From positions 5,342,501 to 5,406,500 of the forward strand of contig NZ_CP023690.1 in assembly GCF_008704795.1 (NCBI RefSeq): a DNA stretch of 64,000 bases. The letters are read 5' to 3'. Shown one piece after another: positions 9,301-17,268 of this stretch (positions within the stretch are counted from its first letter, which is position 1; the number at the start of each line of letters is the position of its first letter). Made by a program: the position numbers and the translations under genes. A model generated the notes under the pieces. It had not been told where the DNA came from. It saw nothing but the letters and a program-made list of their open reading frames with translations, and did no database searches. This DNA is from Streptomyces spectabilis (lineage in GTDB: Bacteria; Actinomycetota; Actinomycetes; Streptomycetales; Streptomycetaceae).

Positions 9301-9865
9301 CGCCGACGCCGCCGCGGCCGCCGCGGACCGGCTGGCCGAGCGGTACGGGCTGCCGCTCGTGGGCGTGTTCACGTCCTGGTACGCCGCCCTGCGCACCGCC
9401 GTCGCCGGGCGCGCGGAGGAGGCGGAGGCCGCGTACCGGAGCGCCGCCGGGCGGCTGCGCGGCAGCGGGATGAGCGGGATGTCCGAGGAGGGGCTGCTGC
9501 GCCTCGCCCTGGCGTGCCTGGGTGCGGCGGCCGACGCCGACGTGCCCGACGCGGGGCAGCTCCTCGACCTGCGGCTGTGCCTGCGCGCCCGCGCCGCCGC
9601 GCGCTCCGGGGACAGGGCGGCCGCGGCGGACGCGTACCGCCGGTTGCTGCCCGCCGAGGACGAGCTGGCGGGCGCGGGCAGCGGCCTCGTCGCGCTCGGG
9701 CCCGTCGCCCAGGAGCTCGGGGACCTGGCCGTGGCCCTGGGCCGTCCCGCAGCCGCCCACTACCGCGCCGCCCTCGCCGTCGCCGAACGCGCCGGGGCCC
9801 CGCACTGGACGGCCGCCGCGCGGGCCGCGCTCGCGGCGATGCGAGGATGCGGCGATGAACTCTGA
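6317..9865 (+). CDS. AfsR/SARP-like regulator with AAA ATPase and helical-repeat domain (first copy)
   Basis: The 1182-residue cytoplasmic regulator starts at GTG 6317, which gives the canonical VAFRVLGPLGARDGQGRDLDLKGPRHRAVLARL beginning soon after. Domains in order: OmpR-like winged helix (about 15-105), bacterial transcriptional activation domain (about 110-255), an Ala/Val/Asp repeat linker (about 268-380), an AAA_16-type ATPase with P loop GEAGAGKT (about 416-423) and Walker B LLLVLDDLHWADE, and a long C-terminal alpha-helical TPR-like region. No LuxR domain is present. Proteins of this design bind direct repeats near promoters and activate secondary-metabolite or development genes; the target here is unknown. 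It overlaps the next gene by 11 bases. Confidence 0.9.
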   Translation: MPEEEGATSGAGSVPVAFRVLGPLGARDGQGRDLDLKGPRHRAVLARLIVARRRTVPVSWLVDDLWDEPPPTAVGTIRTFVGALRKALEPGRARRAPARLLVTAGPGYALLAAPDAVDAWRFERAVREAGLLLDGGGPVTGAALAALDEALGLWRGPAYAEWADTDWARAEVARLDGLRLLAVERRARLALALGRAAEAALDLESHTAAHPWREEAWGLLALALYRAGRQGDALAALRRARETLAGDLGVDPGEGLRRLETEILTQRVPAAASAARDVAASAGRDSVASGVGDAAVPAVGEATASGVGGAAVPVVGDKAAPAVRDTVAPVVRRDAAASAVRDVTASAPRDTAAPVVRDAAVPVVGDAAVPAPQAATAPSARNAVVLFGRGVEVGALEGAAHAAVREGRFTLALLSGEAGAGKTALARELAGRLGAVGWTTAWGRAPDGGAVPAGWPWVEALGELGLPVGELSAGPGDPAALRLRRRRWVGERLASLAARDRRPLLLVLDDLHWADEESLDLLAGLAAVPPAAPVLVVGTYRDTEVPPGLAAFLGRAARAEPVRVRVAGLAEGPVRDLVAAVSGRDVDAATARAVRRRSGGNPFFVRELARLYAAEGAAALSRVPVGVRDLVRARLGALGHEARTVLRLAAVVGAEADLDVLCALAGDEEAVLDAVEAATAAGFLVPPAAEGPAAEQVRFAHALVHETVYDDLSRPRRARLHTAVAETLERLRPQDAVVDALAHHYVSAATRATAARAVTHASRAARRAEASGAPHRARRLWGAALDAYDRDAADRDPAERLTLLMGLGRALAVTGGLAEARRYRAEALAVAEAAGDPDLTARVVGAFDVPGIWARNDDEELSRRVVAAARRALGALPDDGTRERRATRCRLLSSVAMETRGDTTGAGAEAARQAEALARGLAAGGEHPDQDAALLAYALNGRFLHTFHRPGLAPERARVGAELVVLSARHGLVGFEVLGHLTLIQAHAARADFARADAAAAAADRLAERYGLPLVGVFTSWYAALRTAVAGRAEEAEAAYRSAAGRLRGSGMSGMSEEGLLRLALACLGAAADADVPDAGQLLDLRLCLRARAAARSGDRAAAADAYRRLLPAEDELAGAGSGLVALGPVAQELGDLAVALGRPAAAHYRAALAVAERAGAPHWTAAARAALAAMRGCGDEL
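7118..7456 (+). repeat. In-frame degenerate repeat encoding Ala/Val/Arg-Asp linker
   Basis: About 110 codons inside the first AfsR-type gene are built of degenerate units near 30 bp encoding variants of AAASAVRDVA and AAVPVVGDAA. The segment sits between the activation domain and the ATPase, keeps the frame, and has no counterpart in compact AfsR proteins. Confidence 0.8.
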
Positions 9866-10343
9866 GCCGGTGGTGGCGAATTCAGCGGGTACGACGGCGA
9901 ATTCCGTGCCCGCGGCGACGGACTCCGCCGCGCCGCACGTGACGTCCGCGCCGCCCGTGACGTCCGCGCCGTCCGTGACGTACGTACGCTTCGAATCGCC
10001 GCAGCGCCACGAACGCGGCCACTTCCCCGGTGTGTTCGCCCTCGCCAACGGGCTCGCCAGGGCCGGGCGGCTGACCGCGGCGCAGCAGCGCTTCTGGCGG
10101 GCGGGCAACGACTGGTTCGACGCCGCGTACCCGACGCCCGACGCGGCCTTCTACGACCCGGAGCGGTACCCCGGCGCCGTCTCCTGGTTCAAGAGCACCG
10201 CCACCCACCTCATCGAGCGGGTCCCCGGCCATCTGGAGCTCCTCGCCGCGCACGGCGTGCCATGCCGGGAGGTGCGGTCCGCCGATCCCGGGCGGGTGAT
10301 CTACGAGGACGAGGTCCAGGTCGTCGTCGTACCGCACGGCTGA
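9855..10343 (+). CDS. Conserved hypothetical protein coupled to the AfsR-type regulator
   Basis: The 162-residue protein overlaps the end of the regulator by 11 bases, so co-translation is likely. The first 45 residues are a disordered Ala/Ser/Thr/Val tail with repeated VTSAP. The remainder (from YVRFESPQRHERGHFPGVFALANGLARAGRLTAAQQRFWRAGNDWF) is well-structured, soluble, and ends in VIYEDEVQVVVVPHG. I believe homologues occur widely in streptomycetes as uncharacterised proteins, but I cannot name the family or a function. There is no signal peptide and no cysteine cluster. Confidence 0.8.
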   Translation: MNSEPVVANSAGTTANSVPAATDSAAPHVTSAPPVTSAPSVTYVRFESPQRHERGHFPGVFALANGLARAGRLTAAQQRFWRAGNDWFDAAYPTPDAAFYDPERYPGAVSWFKSTATHLIERVPGHLELLAAHGVPCREVRSADPGRVIYEDEVQVVVVPHG

Positions 10344-10436
10344 GAGGTGCGGGCCGGGCAGCCGCCGGTTATGAGGATCCTGTCAGGGCGCCGACGCGCC
10401 GACCGGGATCGGACGGCCGCCGCCTATGCTCGGCGC

Positions 10437-11261
10437 ATGTGCGCATTTGTCCTGGTCGCGGAGGACGACGAGAAGCAGGCCGACCTCATCCGCCGCTATC
10501 TGGAGCGCGAGGGGCACACCGTCGGCGTCGCCCACGACGGGCGCACCGCGCTGGAGCGGGTCCGCCTTCACGACCCCGACCTGCTGATCCTCGACGTGAT
10601 GATGCCGGAGATCGACGGGCTCGGCGTGACCCGCGTGCTGCGGTCGGACCCGGCGCCCGGGGCACCGGGGACCGGGCGCGGCACCGGCACGCTGCCCATC
10701 CTCATGCTCACCGCCCGTTCCACCGAGGACGACCTGCTGCTCGGCCTCGATCTCGGCGCCGACGACTACCTCACCAAGCCGTACAGCCCCCGCGAGCTGA
10801 TGGCCCGCGTCCGCACGCTGCTGCGCCGGGCCAGCGGGGCCGCGCACCGGCCGCCGCCCGAGGGGGACGCGCAGGTGCTGCGCGCGGGTGGCCTCGTCGT
10901 GGACGCGCTGCGGCACGAGGTGACCGTGGACGGGCAGCGGGTGGAGTGCACCCCGGGCGAGTTCGAGCTGCTCGCGGCGATGGCGGCGGAGCCGGAGCGG
11001 GTGTTCACGCGCCCGCAGCTGCTCGACCGGATCCACGGCTCGTCGGGGTACATATCGGTCCGCACCGTGGACGTGCACGTCCTGAACCTGCGCAAGAAGA
11101 TCGAGGAGAATCCGCGCACGCCGCAGCGGCTCGTCACGGTCTTCGGGGTGGGCTACAAGCTGGTCGCGTACCAGGGTCCGGGCGCGGCGCCCTCCGCCCT
11201 GCCGGCGGCCCGGAGGCGGGGCCCGGCCGCGGGGGAGACGGCGGGCCGTCGTGGGGCGTAA
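10437..11261 (+). CDS. OmpR-type response regulator
   Basis: The 274-residue regulator has acidic pocket E9-D10-D11, phosphoacceptor D53 (LLILDVMMPEIDG), and conserved lysine K114 (YLTKPYSP). The receiver contains a short Pro/Gly insertion (about 72-84) between the phospho-site and the fourth strand. A winged-helix domain follows (RVECTPGEFELLAAMAAEPERVFTRPQLL to GVGYKLVAY), and there is a disordered 35-residue tail. It overlaps the partner kinase by 11 bases. The start ATG at 10437 is the only one that gives a proper receiver start. Confidence 0.93.
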   Translation: MCAFVLVAEDDEKQADLIRRYLEREGHTVGVAHDGRTALERVRLHDPDLLILDVMMPEIDGLGVTRVLRSDPAPGAPGTGRGTGTLPILMLTARSTEDDLLLGLDLGADDYLTKPYSPRELMARVRTLLRRASGAAHRPPPEGDAQVLRAGGLVVDALRHEVTVDGQRVECTPGEFELLAAMAAEPERVFTRPQLLDRIHGSSGYISVRTVDVHVLNLRKKIEENPRTPQRLVTVFGVGYKLVAYQGPGAAPSALPAARRRGPAAGETAGRRGA

Positions 11262-13338
11262 GGCGGGGCGGCGAGGCGACGGTCCGCGAGGCGGCGGTCC
11301 GCACGGCGGCGGTTCGCCCGGCGACGGCCCGCCCGGCGGCGCCCCGGTCCGCAGCCGCATCCCCGTGCGCAAGAGCCTCCTCACCCGGCTGCTCGCGGTG
11401 TCCGTCCTCGTGTCCGTGCTGTCCATCGCCGCCACCGCCTGGCTCGCCGCGCAGACCACGTCCGGGGCCATCCGGCAGGAGCAGGGGCAGGTGCTCGCCG
11501 ACGACGCGCGGATCTACGACCGCCTCCTCGGCCTCGCCGCGGGCGCCCCCAACTGGCGCGGCGCCGACCGCACGGTGCGCGAGCTCTCCGCGGAGACCGG
11601 GCGGCGCATCGCCCTGACCACCCAGGACCGCAAGGTCATCGCCGACTCGGCGGCGGGCGAGCACGGCGCGGTGCCCGGCTCCCGGCTGCCCGCGCGGGCG
11701 TCGGCGGTGGTCGACCCGCTGGCCGTGGACTCGACGCTCGCCGCGGGGCGCGACGACGACACGGCGGTCGGCGTCGGCGCCGGTACGCGCCTTGGCACCG
11801 GCGCGGCCGGCGGCAGCGGTACCGGCACCGGCACCGGTGCCGTGGACCGCATCGATCCGCGTGCCGTGGGGCCGTTCCGGCTGCCCCCCGAGGAGCGGGC
11901 GCGACTGCGGGCGATGGCGGAGAAGCTCGTCGGCTGCGCCCAGGACACCGGCGTGTCGGCCAAGAGCGTGGAGGGGCCGAGCGGACGCACGTACTTGGAG
12001 ACGGTGGGTGACAGCGACGAGGTCGTCGACTACCGGTGCGGGGCCATCGCCCTGAACGAGCCGACGAAGACCGAGCGCAAGGCGCTCGACAAGATCAGCG
12101 AGCTGGCCGACGCGTGCATGCGCCGCAAGGGCACCAAGCCCGTGAAGCTGGGCCTGACCATGTCGCGCGGCGGTGCCCCGTGGCTGTACGCGGTCGCCGG
12201 GCCGCCGCCGAGCAAGAAGCCCTCCGAGGAGGCCGCGTCCGGCGGCGTGGTGCCGTCCCCTGCGCCGTCCGTCACGGGCTCCGCCGCGGCCGCCGACCCC
12301 GTCGCGGCGCTCGCCGCCAACTGCGTGGACAGCGCGCGCCGCGAGCAGCTCGGCCCGTACGTCTCCTCGCCCGCGCTGCTGTTCATCACGAGCCCGGACG
12401 GCAGCCGCCCCTCCGAGAGCGGCTTCCGGCTCTCCGGCGCCAACACCGCGAAGCTCGTCGGGCTCGCCGCGGCCGTGCTCGCCCTGACCGTCGCCGTCAC
12501 GGCCTTCGCCGCGACCCGCCTCACGCGGCCGCTGCGGGCGCTCACCACGGCCACGCAGCGCATGAAGACCGGTGAGGCCACCGAGCCGGTGCCCGCGCGC
12601 TCGGCGGGCGAGATCAGCCAGCTCGCGGCCGCCTTCAACGACATGGCGGCGCACCGCAAGGCACTGGAGGAGCAGCGCAAGGCCATGGTCAGCGACGTCG
12701 CGCACGAGCTGCGTACGCCGCTGTCGAACATCCGGGGGTGGCTGGAGGCCGCCGAGGACGGCGTCGTCGCCACCGATCCCGAGCTCGTCACCTCGCTCCT
12801 GGAGGAGGCGCTGCTCCTCCAGCACATCGTGAACGACCTCCAGGACCTCGCCGCCGCCGACGCCGGGACGCTGCGGCTGCACCGGGAGCCCGCGTGCGCC
12901 GCCGACCTCGCCGAGCAGGTCGTGGCCGCGCACCAGGCGCGGGCGGACGCGGCGGGCGTACGGCTCCGCGCCCGCGCGGAGGGCGAGCCGTGGCTGACCG
13001 CCGACCCGCTGCGGCTGCGGCAGGCCATCGGGAACCTCGTCTCCAACGCGGTACGGCACACGCCCGCCGGGGGCAGCGTCACGGTCACCTCCCGTGTCGA
13101 CTCGGGGCGGGTGGCCATCGAGGTCGCCGACACGGGGACCGGGATCGCCGCGGCGGACCTTCCGCACGTGTTCGACCGGTTCTGGCGTGCGGACAAGTCG
13201 CGTACGCGGGCCACGGGCGGGAGCGGGCTCGGGCTCGCGATCGTGCGCAACCTCGTGCAGGCACACGGCGGCACGGTCACCGCCGAAAGCGCCCCGGGCC
13301 GGGGCACCACCTTCACCCTCCACCTCCCCATCACGTGA
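11251..13338 (+). CDS. Sensor histidine kinase, BaeS/MtrB-like, with large extracytoplasmic domain
   Basis: The 695-residue kinase starts at GTG 11251 within the end of the regulator gene. After a Gly/Arg-rich cytoplasmic tail there is a membrane segment (about 45-68), an extracytoplasmic domain of about 330 residues, a second membrane segment (about 408-430), HAMP, and HisKA with H485 (SDVAHELRTPLSNIRG). The N box is NLVSNAVRHTP, and the G boxes are DTGTGIAAADLPHVFDRFWR and GGSGLGLAI. The sensor domain carries a Gly/Thr-rich linker and four cysteines (in VGCAQ, DYRCGA, DACMRR, NCVDS), which could form two disulphides outside the cell. The signal is unknown. Confidence 0.93.
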   Translation: MGRKAGRRGDGPRGGGPHGGGSPGDGPPGGAPVRSRIPVRKSLLTRLLAVSVLVSVLSIAATAWLAAQTTSGAIRQEQGQVLADDARIYDRLLGLAAGAPNWRGADRTVRELSAETGRRIALTTQDRKVIADSAAGEHGAVPGSRLPARASAVVDPLAVDSTLAAGRDDDTAVGVGAGTRLGTGAAGGSGTGTGTGAVDRIDPRAVGPFRLPPEERARLRAMAEKLVGCAQDTGVSAKSVEGPSGRTYLETVGDSDEVVDYRCGAIALNEPTKTERKALDKISELADACMRRKGTKPVKLGLTMSRGGAPWLYAVAGPPPSKKPSEEAASGGVVPSPAPSVTGSAAAADPVAALAANCVDSARREQLGPYVSSPALLFITSPDGSRPSESGFRLSGANTAKLVGLAAAVLALTVAVTAFAATRLTRPLRALTTATQRMKTGEATEPVPARSAGEISQLAAAFNDMAAHRKALEEQRKAMVSDVAHELRTPLSNIRGWLEAAEDGVVATDPELVTSLLEEALLLQHIVNDLQDLAAADAGTLRLHREPACAADLAEQVVAAHQARADAAGVRLRARAEGEPWLTADPLRLRQAIGNLVSNAVRHTPAGGSVTVTSRVDSGRVAIEVADTGTGIAAADLPHVFDRFWRADKSRTRATGGSGLGLAIVRNLVQAHGGTVTAESAPGRGTTFTLHLPIT

Positions 13339-13345
13339 CGTGCCG

Positions 13346-13388
13346 TTTTCAGCCCGTCCGGCGTTCGAGGACAAGCGCGTCAGCGCGG
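13346..13388 (+). repeat. Dispersed intergenic repeat, copy A (single arm)
   Basis: The segment carries AGCCCGTCCGGCGTTCGAGG and then a tail near ACAAGCGCGTCAGCGCG. It matches arms at 17198, 19957, 20009, 37011 and 37061. It sits eight bases past the kinase stop, in a 322-base gap (13339-13660) that otherwise holds only low-complexity GC-rich sequence and the upstream region of the next regulator. Confidence 0.8.
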
Positions 13389-13595
13389 TGTTCGAAGGGG
13401 CCCACACTCCGGAGGGGAGGGGCGGGGGCGCGGCCCCCGGCGTGGAGAGGCCAGGGGCGGCCTTGGTTTGGGCGGACCCGGCCGCGGCGGCGACACTCCC
13501 CCGAGCCACGCGCCAAGCGCATGCACCGGCGGGGCCAGGTCCGATGCAGGGATCAGATCAGGCCGCGCCAACAGATGGCTAACATGGCCCCAACG

Positions 13596-13633
13596 GCCCC
13601 CGTTTTGGCGTGGCCGCGACAGCCAACGGGGGC
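13596..13633. promoter_or_regulatory. Inverted repeat upstream of the second AfsR-type gene
   Basis: GCCCCCGTT (13596-13604) and AACGGGGGC (13625-13633) form a perfect 9-bp inverted repeat, 28 bases before the ATG at 13661. It could be an operator or a leader hairpin. No clear -10/-35 pair was found. Confidence 0.4.
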
Positions 13634-13660
13634 TGCGGGCACTGGGGGAGTAGGGCACGC

Positions 13661-16600
13661 ATGGCAGGCGAGCTGCGGTTCGGGCTCCTCGGCGTGCCCG
13701 CCCTGTACGACGCCGACGGCGAGCCCCGCCCGCTCCGCAGCCCCAAGGCCCGCGCCCTGCTGACCGCGCTGCTCCTGGAACCCGGCCGCGTGGTCTCCGC
13801 CGACGCGCTCAAGGAGGCGCTGTGGGGCGCGCGGCCGCCCGCCTCCGCCCGCGCCTCGCTCCAGAACCACGTCACCCGCCTGCGCCGCCTCCTCGACGAC
13901 CCCGCCCGGCTGCACGCCGTACCGCCGGGCTACCGGCTGCGCGTGGCCGACGGCGAACTCGACGTCCGCGTCTTCGAGCGGCACGCCGCCGGGGCCCGCG
14001 CCGCCCACGCCGCCCGCGACTGGGACGCCGCCGAACGCTCCGCCGTCGCCGCCCTCCGCCTGTGGCGCGGCAGCCCGCTCTCCGGCCTGGCCACCACCAC
14101 CGCCGGTGACGCCCTGGTCCAGCGCCTGGAGGAGGCCCGGCTGCTCGTCCTCCAGTGGCGCTACGACGCGGCCCTGGAGCGCGCCCCCGGACAGGGGCCC
14201 GAACTCTCCGCCCTCGTACCGGAGTTGACCTCGCTCGTCACCGAGCATCCGCTCCGCGAGTCGTTCCACCGCCAGCTGATGCTCCTCCTGCACCGCACCG
14301 GCCGTCAGGCGGAGGCCCTGGCCGTGCACCGCGAACTCCGCCGCAGGCTCGTCGAGGAGCTCGGCGTCGAGCCGGGCGACGGCGTGCGCGCGGCCCACCG
14401 GGAGATCCTCAACGGCCCCGGGCCCCGCGCCGCCGACGCCGTCCGGGCGAGCCGCGTCGTCCTCGCCGGCGGCCGCCCCACCACCTCGCCACCGGGCCGC
14501 GCGCCCCGGCCCGCCCAGCTCCCGCCCGCGCCCTCACACTTCACGGGCCGCGAGGAAGTGGCCCGTGAGCTGCGCGAACGGCTCACGGCAGGGAGCGAAG
14601 GCGCACCGCCCGTGGTCGTCATCTCGGGCATGGCGGGCGTGGGCAAGAGCGCGCTCGCGCTGCACGTCGCGCACGGCCTCAGGGAGCGCTTCCCCGACGG
14701 CCAGCTCTACGTCAACCTGCACGGCGCGACTCCTGGCGTCGCCCCGCTCACGCCGGGGCAGGCCCTCGCCGCGCTCCTGCGCGACCTCGGCGCCGAGGCC
14801 CGGCACGCGCCCCAAGACCCGGACGCGGCAGCCGCGTTGCTGAGGTCGCTGCTCGCCCCCACCCGCACGCTGCTCGTCCTCGACGGGGCCGCGAGCGCCG
14901 CGCAGGTGCGGCCGCTGCTGCCCGGCGGGCCCGGCTGCGGCACGCTCGTGACCAGCCGGTCCCCGCTCGCCGCGCTCGACGGCGCCGCCCGCTTCCCGCT
15001 GCCGCCGCTGTCCGCCGACGCCAGTACGGCGCTCCTGCGCGCCGCCTCGGGCCGTGACGACCTCGGCGCGGGGCACGCCCTGGTGCGGCTCACGGGCCGC
15101 CTCCCGCTCGCGCTGCGCATCGTCGCGGCCCGGCTCGCCGCCCGCCGCGCGCTCACCCCGGACGCCCTCGCGGGCCTCCTCACGGACTGCGAGGGCCGCC
15201 TGCGGCACCTGGAGTACGACGACTTGAGCGTGCGGCGCTCCCTCGACGTCGCCCTGGAGGCGCTGCGCACGTCGGAGCGCGAGAGCGACCGGGACGCCGC
15301 CCGCGCCCTCGGCGTCATCGGCGCGCTCGACCTGCCCGCGTACGGCGCGCCGCTGCTCGCCCGGCTGCTGCCCGCGCCGCGCTGCCGCGCCCAGGCCGCC
15401 CTGGACCGCCTAGTCGACGTCGCCCTCCTCGAAGAGACGGCGTACGGCCGCTACGCCCCGCACGACCTCGTACGGGACTTCGCCCGCGCCCACCGGAAAC
15501 CCGTCGGGGAGGACGCCGTGACCGTCGGCGAGACGGCGCTGCGCTGGTACGGCGACACGGCCCGCGCCGCGCTCCTCGCGATCACCCCGGAGGGCCAGGA
15601 CCGCACCGACCGCCTGACCGTGCCTGCGCCTGGCGTGCCTGCGTCTGCCGTGCCTGCGTCTGGCGTGCCTGCGCCTGGCGGGCCTGCCCCCGCCGTGCCC
15701 GCGTCTGGTGTCCCTGCGCCCGCGGTTCCTGCGTCCGCCGTGCCTGCACCTGGCGGGCCTGCGTCTGCCGTGCCCGCGTCTGCCGTGCCCGCGCCTGGCG
15801 TGCCTGCGCCTGGCGTGCCTGCGTCCGGCGTGAGTGCGCCTGGTGTCGCTGCGTCCGGCGTGCCCGCGTCTGGTGTTCCCGCGCCTGGCGTGCCCGCGCC
15901 CGCCGTGCCCGCGCCCACCGTCCCTGCGTCCGGTGTGCCCGCGCTTGGTGTTCCCGAGCCCGCGGTTCCTGCGTCCCCCGTGCCCGCGCCTGGTGTCCCT
16001 GCGCCCGCGGTTCCTGCGTCCGACGTTCCTGCGCCTGGCGGGCCTGCGTCCGGTGTCCCCGGGCCTGGCGTGCCCGCGCCCGCGGTTCCTGCGTCCGGCG
16101 TTTCCGGGACCGGCGTTTCCGGGACCGGCGTTTCCGGGACCGGCGTTTCCGGGACCGGCGTCCCCGCGTCCGACGGCCCCTCGGGCAACGGCCCCTCCGG
16201 CGACGGGCTCGAAGGGGCCGGTCCCTTCGGGTCGCTCGATGCCGCGTTCGCCTGGGCCGACGAGGAGCTGGACACCGTCGTCGCGCTTGCCGAGCGGTAC
16301 CCCGGTGACGCCTCCGGGCTCGTCCCCGCCCTGGTCCGCTACCTCTTCCCCTATCTGCAACGCCGTGGCCGCCTCACCGAGTTGGGCACGCTCGCCGCGC
16401 TCGCCGTGGACACCGCGCGGCTGCACGGCGACCCGGCCGTGACGGCCCAGGCGCTCACCGACCTCGCGGGCCACCGCTTCCTGACGGGCCGCGCGGGCGA
16501 GGCCCTGACCCTGAACGACGAGGCGCTCGCCCTGTGGCACTCCATCGGCCACGTCTCCTGCGTACGCCGCGGCCTGAACCACCGGGGCCTGCTGCTCGAC

Positions 16601-17218
16601 GGCCTCGGCCGCCGCGCGGAGGCCGTGGACGCCCTGACCCGGGCCCTGGAACTCGCCCGCTCCCTGGACGACCCGCTCAGCGAGGCCATCACCTTCAGCC
16701 ACCTCGGCAACCTCTACGAGCACAGCGACGCCCGCCTCGCCATCGTCCACCACGAGCGCAGCCTCGCCATCGGCGAGCGCATCGGCCACGCCGTCGTCCG
16801 CCAGTCCGCGCACTGCAACATCGGCTACGCCCGGCTCACCCTCGGCGAACCGGCCGCCGCCCTCGGCCACTTCGAGGTCAGCCTGCGCGTCCACGGCGAG
16901 TACGAGGACTGGCACGGCGAGTCCCACACCCGCCTCGGCCTGGTCCGCGCCCTGCGGGCCCTCGGCCGCACCGCCGAGGCGGACCGCGCCTGCGCCCTCC
17001 TCCTGGAGCGCGCCGCGCACCGCGGCGACACCCACATGACCGGCCTGGCCCGCCACCAGCACGGCCTGCTCCTGCACGCCGAGGGCCGCACCCAAGAGGC
17101 CCACGATCAGTGGCGGTCGGCCCTCACCGCCCTGGAGTCCCTGGACGGGGTGAGCCCGAAAGTGGTGACGGAACTGATCGCACTCACCGGTGGGGAATCG
17201 AGCCCGTCCGGCGTCTGA
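13661..17218 (+). CDS. AfsR-type regulator: winged helix, BTAD, NB-ARC ATPase, repeat linker, TPR (second copy)
   Basis: The 1185-residue protein starts at ATG 13661 behind GGGGGAG. Order: winged helix (about 5-90, LRFGLLGVPALYDADGEP), activation domain (about 95-245), NB-ARC type STAND ATPase with FTGRE, P loop GMAGVGKS (about 323-330) and TLLVLDGAAS, and a Pro/Val/Ala/Ser repeat linker (about 654-837). A C-terminal TPR array ends the protein. This is the classical AfsR architecture, in which ATP binding and TPR contacts control the DNA-binding half. The last codons and stop are supplied by copy B of the dispersed repeat. There is no biosynthetic cluster in the window, so targets are elsewhere or unknown. 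Confidence 0.92.
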   Translation: MAGELRFGLLGVPALYDADGEPRPLRSPKARALLTALLLEPGRVVSADALKEALWGARPPASARASLQNHVTRLRRLLDDPARLHAVPPGYRLRVADGELDVRVFERHAAGARAAHAARDWDAAERSAVAALRLWRGSPLSGLATTTAGDALVQRLEEARLLVLQWRYDAALERAPGQGPELSALVPELTSLVTEHPLRESFHRQLMLLLHRTGRQAEALAVHRELRRRLVEELGVEPGDGVRAAHREILNGPGPRAADAVRASRVVLAGGRPTTSPPGRAPRPAQLPPAPSHFTGREEVARELRERLTAGSEGAPPVVVISGMAGVGKSALALHVAHGLRERFPDGQLYVNLHGATPGVAPLTPGQALAALLRDLGAEARHAPQDPDAAAALLRSLLAPTRTLLVLDGAASAAQVRPLLPGGPGCGTLVTSRSPLAALDGAARFPLPPLSADASTALLRAASGRDDLGAGHALVRLTGRLPLALRIVAARLAARRALTPDALAGLLTDCEGRLRHLEYDDLSVRRSLDVALEALRTSERESDRDAARALGVIGALDLPAYGAPLLARLLPAPRCRAQAALDRLVDVALLEETAYGRYAPHDLVRDFARAHRKPVGEDAVTVGETALRWYGDTARAALLAITPEGQDRTDRLTVPAPGVPASAVPASGVPAPGGPAPAVPASGVPAPAVPASAVPAPGGPASAVPASAVPAPGVPAPGVPASGVSAPGVAASGVPASGVPAPGVPAPAVPAPTVPASGVPALGVPEPAVPASPVPAPGVPAPAVPASDVPAPGGPASGVPGPGVPAPAVPASGVSGTGVSGTGVSGTGVSGTGVPASDGPSGNGPSGDGLEGAGPFGSLDAAFAWADEELDTVVALAERYPGDASGLVPALVRYLFPYLQRRGRLTELGTLAALAVDTARLHGDPAVTAQALTDLAGHRFLTGRAGEALTLNDEALALWHSIGHVSCVRRGLNHRGLLLDGLGRRAEAVDALTRALELARSLDDPLSEAITFSHLGNLYEHSDARLAIVHHERSLAIGERIGHAVVRQSAHCNIGYARLTLGEPAAALGHFEVSLRVHGEYEDWHGESHTRLGLVRALRALGRTAEADRACALLLERAAHRGDTHMTGLARHQHGLLLHAEGRTQEAHDQWRSALTALESLDGVSPKVVTELIALTGGESSPSGV
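15620..16171 (+). repeat. In-frame pentapeptide repeat array (VPAPG/VPASG)
   Basis: About 184 codons made of 15-bp units encode V-P-A-(P/S)-(G/A/D/T). The end of the array holds four perfect copies of the 15-bp unit GGCGTTTCCGGGACC (16097-16156, encoding GVSGT). The near-perfect repetition suggests recent slippage or unequal exchange. The segment separates the NB-ARC region from the TPR region. Confidence 0.95.
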
Positions 17219-17238
17219 GGACGAGCGCGCAGCGCGAA
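17198..17238 (+). repeat. Dispersed repeat, copy B, overlapping a gene end
   Basis: TCGAGCCCGTCCGGCGTCTG followed by AGGACGAGCGCGCAGCGCGA is the same element as copy A. Here it encodes the last residues (SSPSGV) and the TGA stop of the AfsR-type protein. Confidence 0.85.
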
Positions 17239-17268
17239 GAAGGCCAGGTCCGAGGCGCGCCGCACACC

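Noticed and set aside
16097..16156. CRISPR-like short repeats
   Set aside because: The units are contiguous 15-bp tandem copies without spacers and lie inside a coding frame.
6317..17218. An antibiotic biosynthetic cluster around the two AfsR-type regulators
   Set aside because: No polyketide, peptide, terpene or RiPP enzyme is encoded nearby. The neighbours are regulators, a kinase pair and housekeeping-like enzymes.
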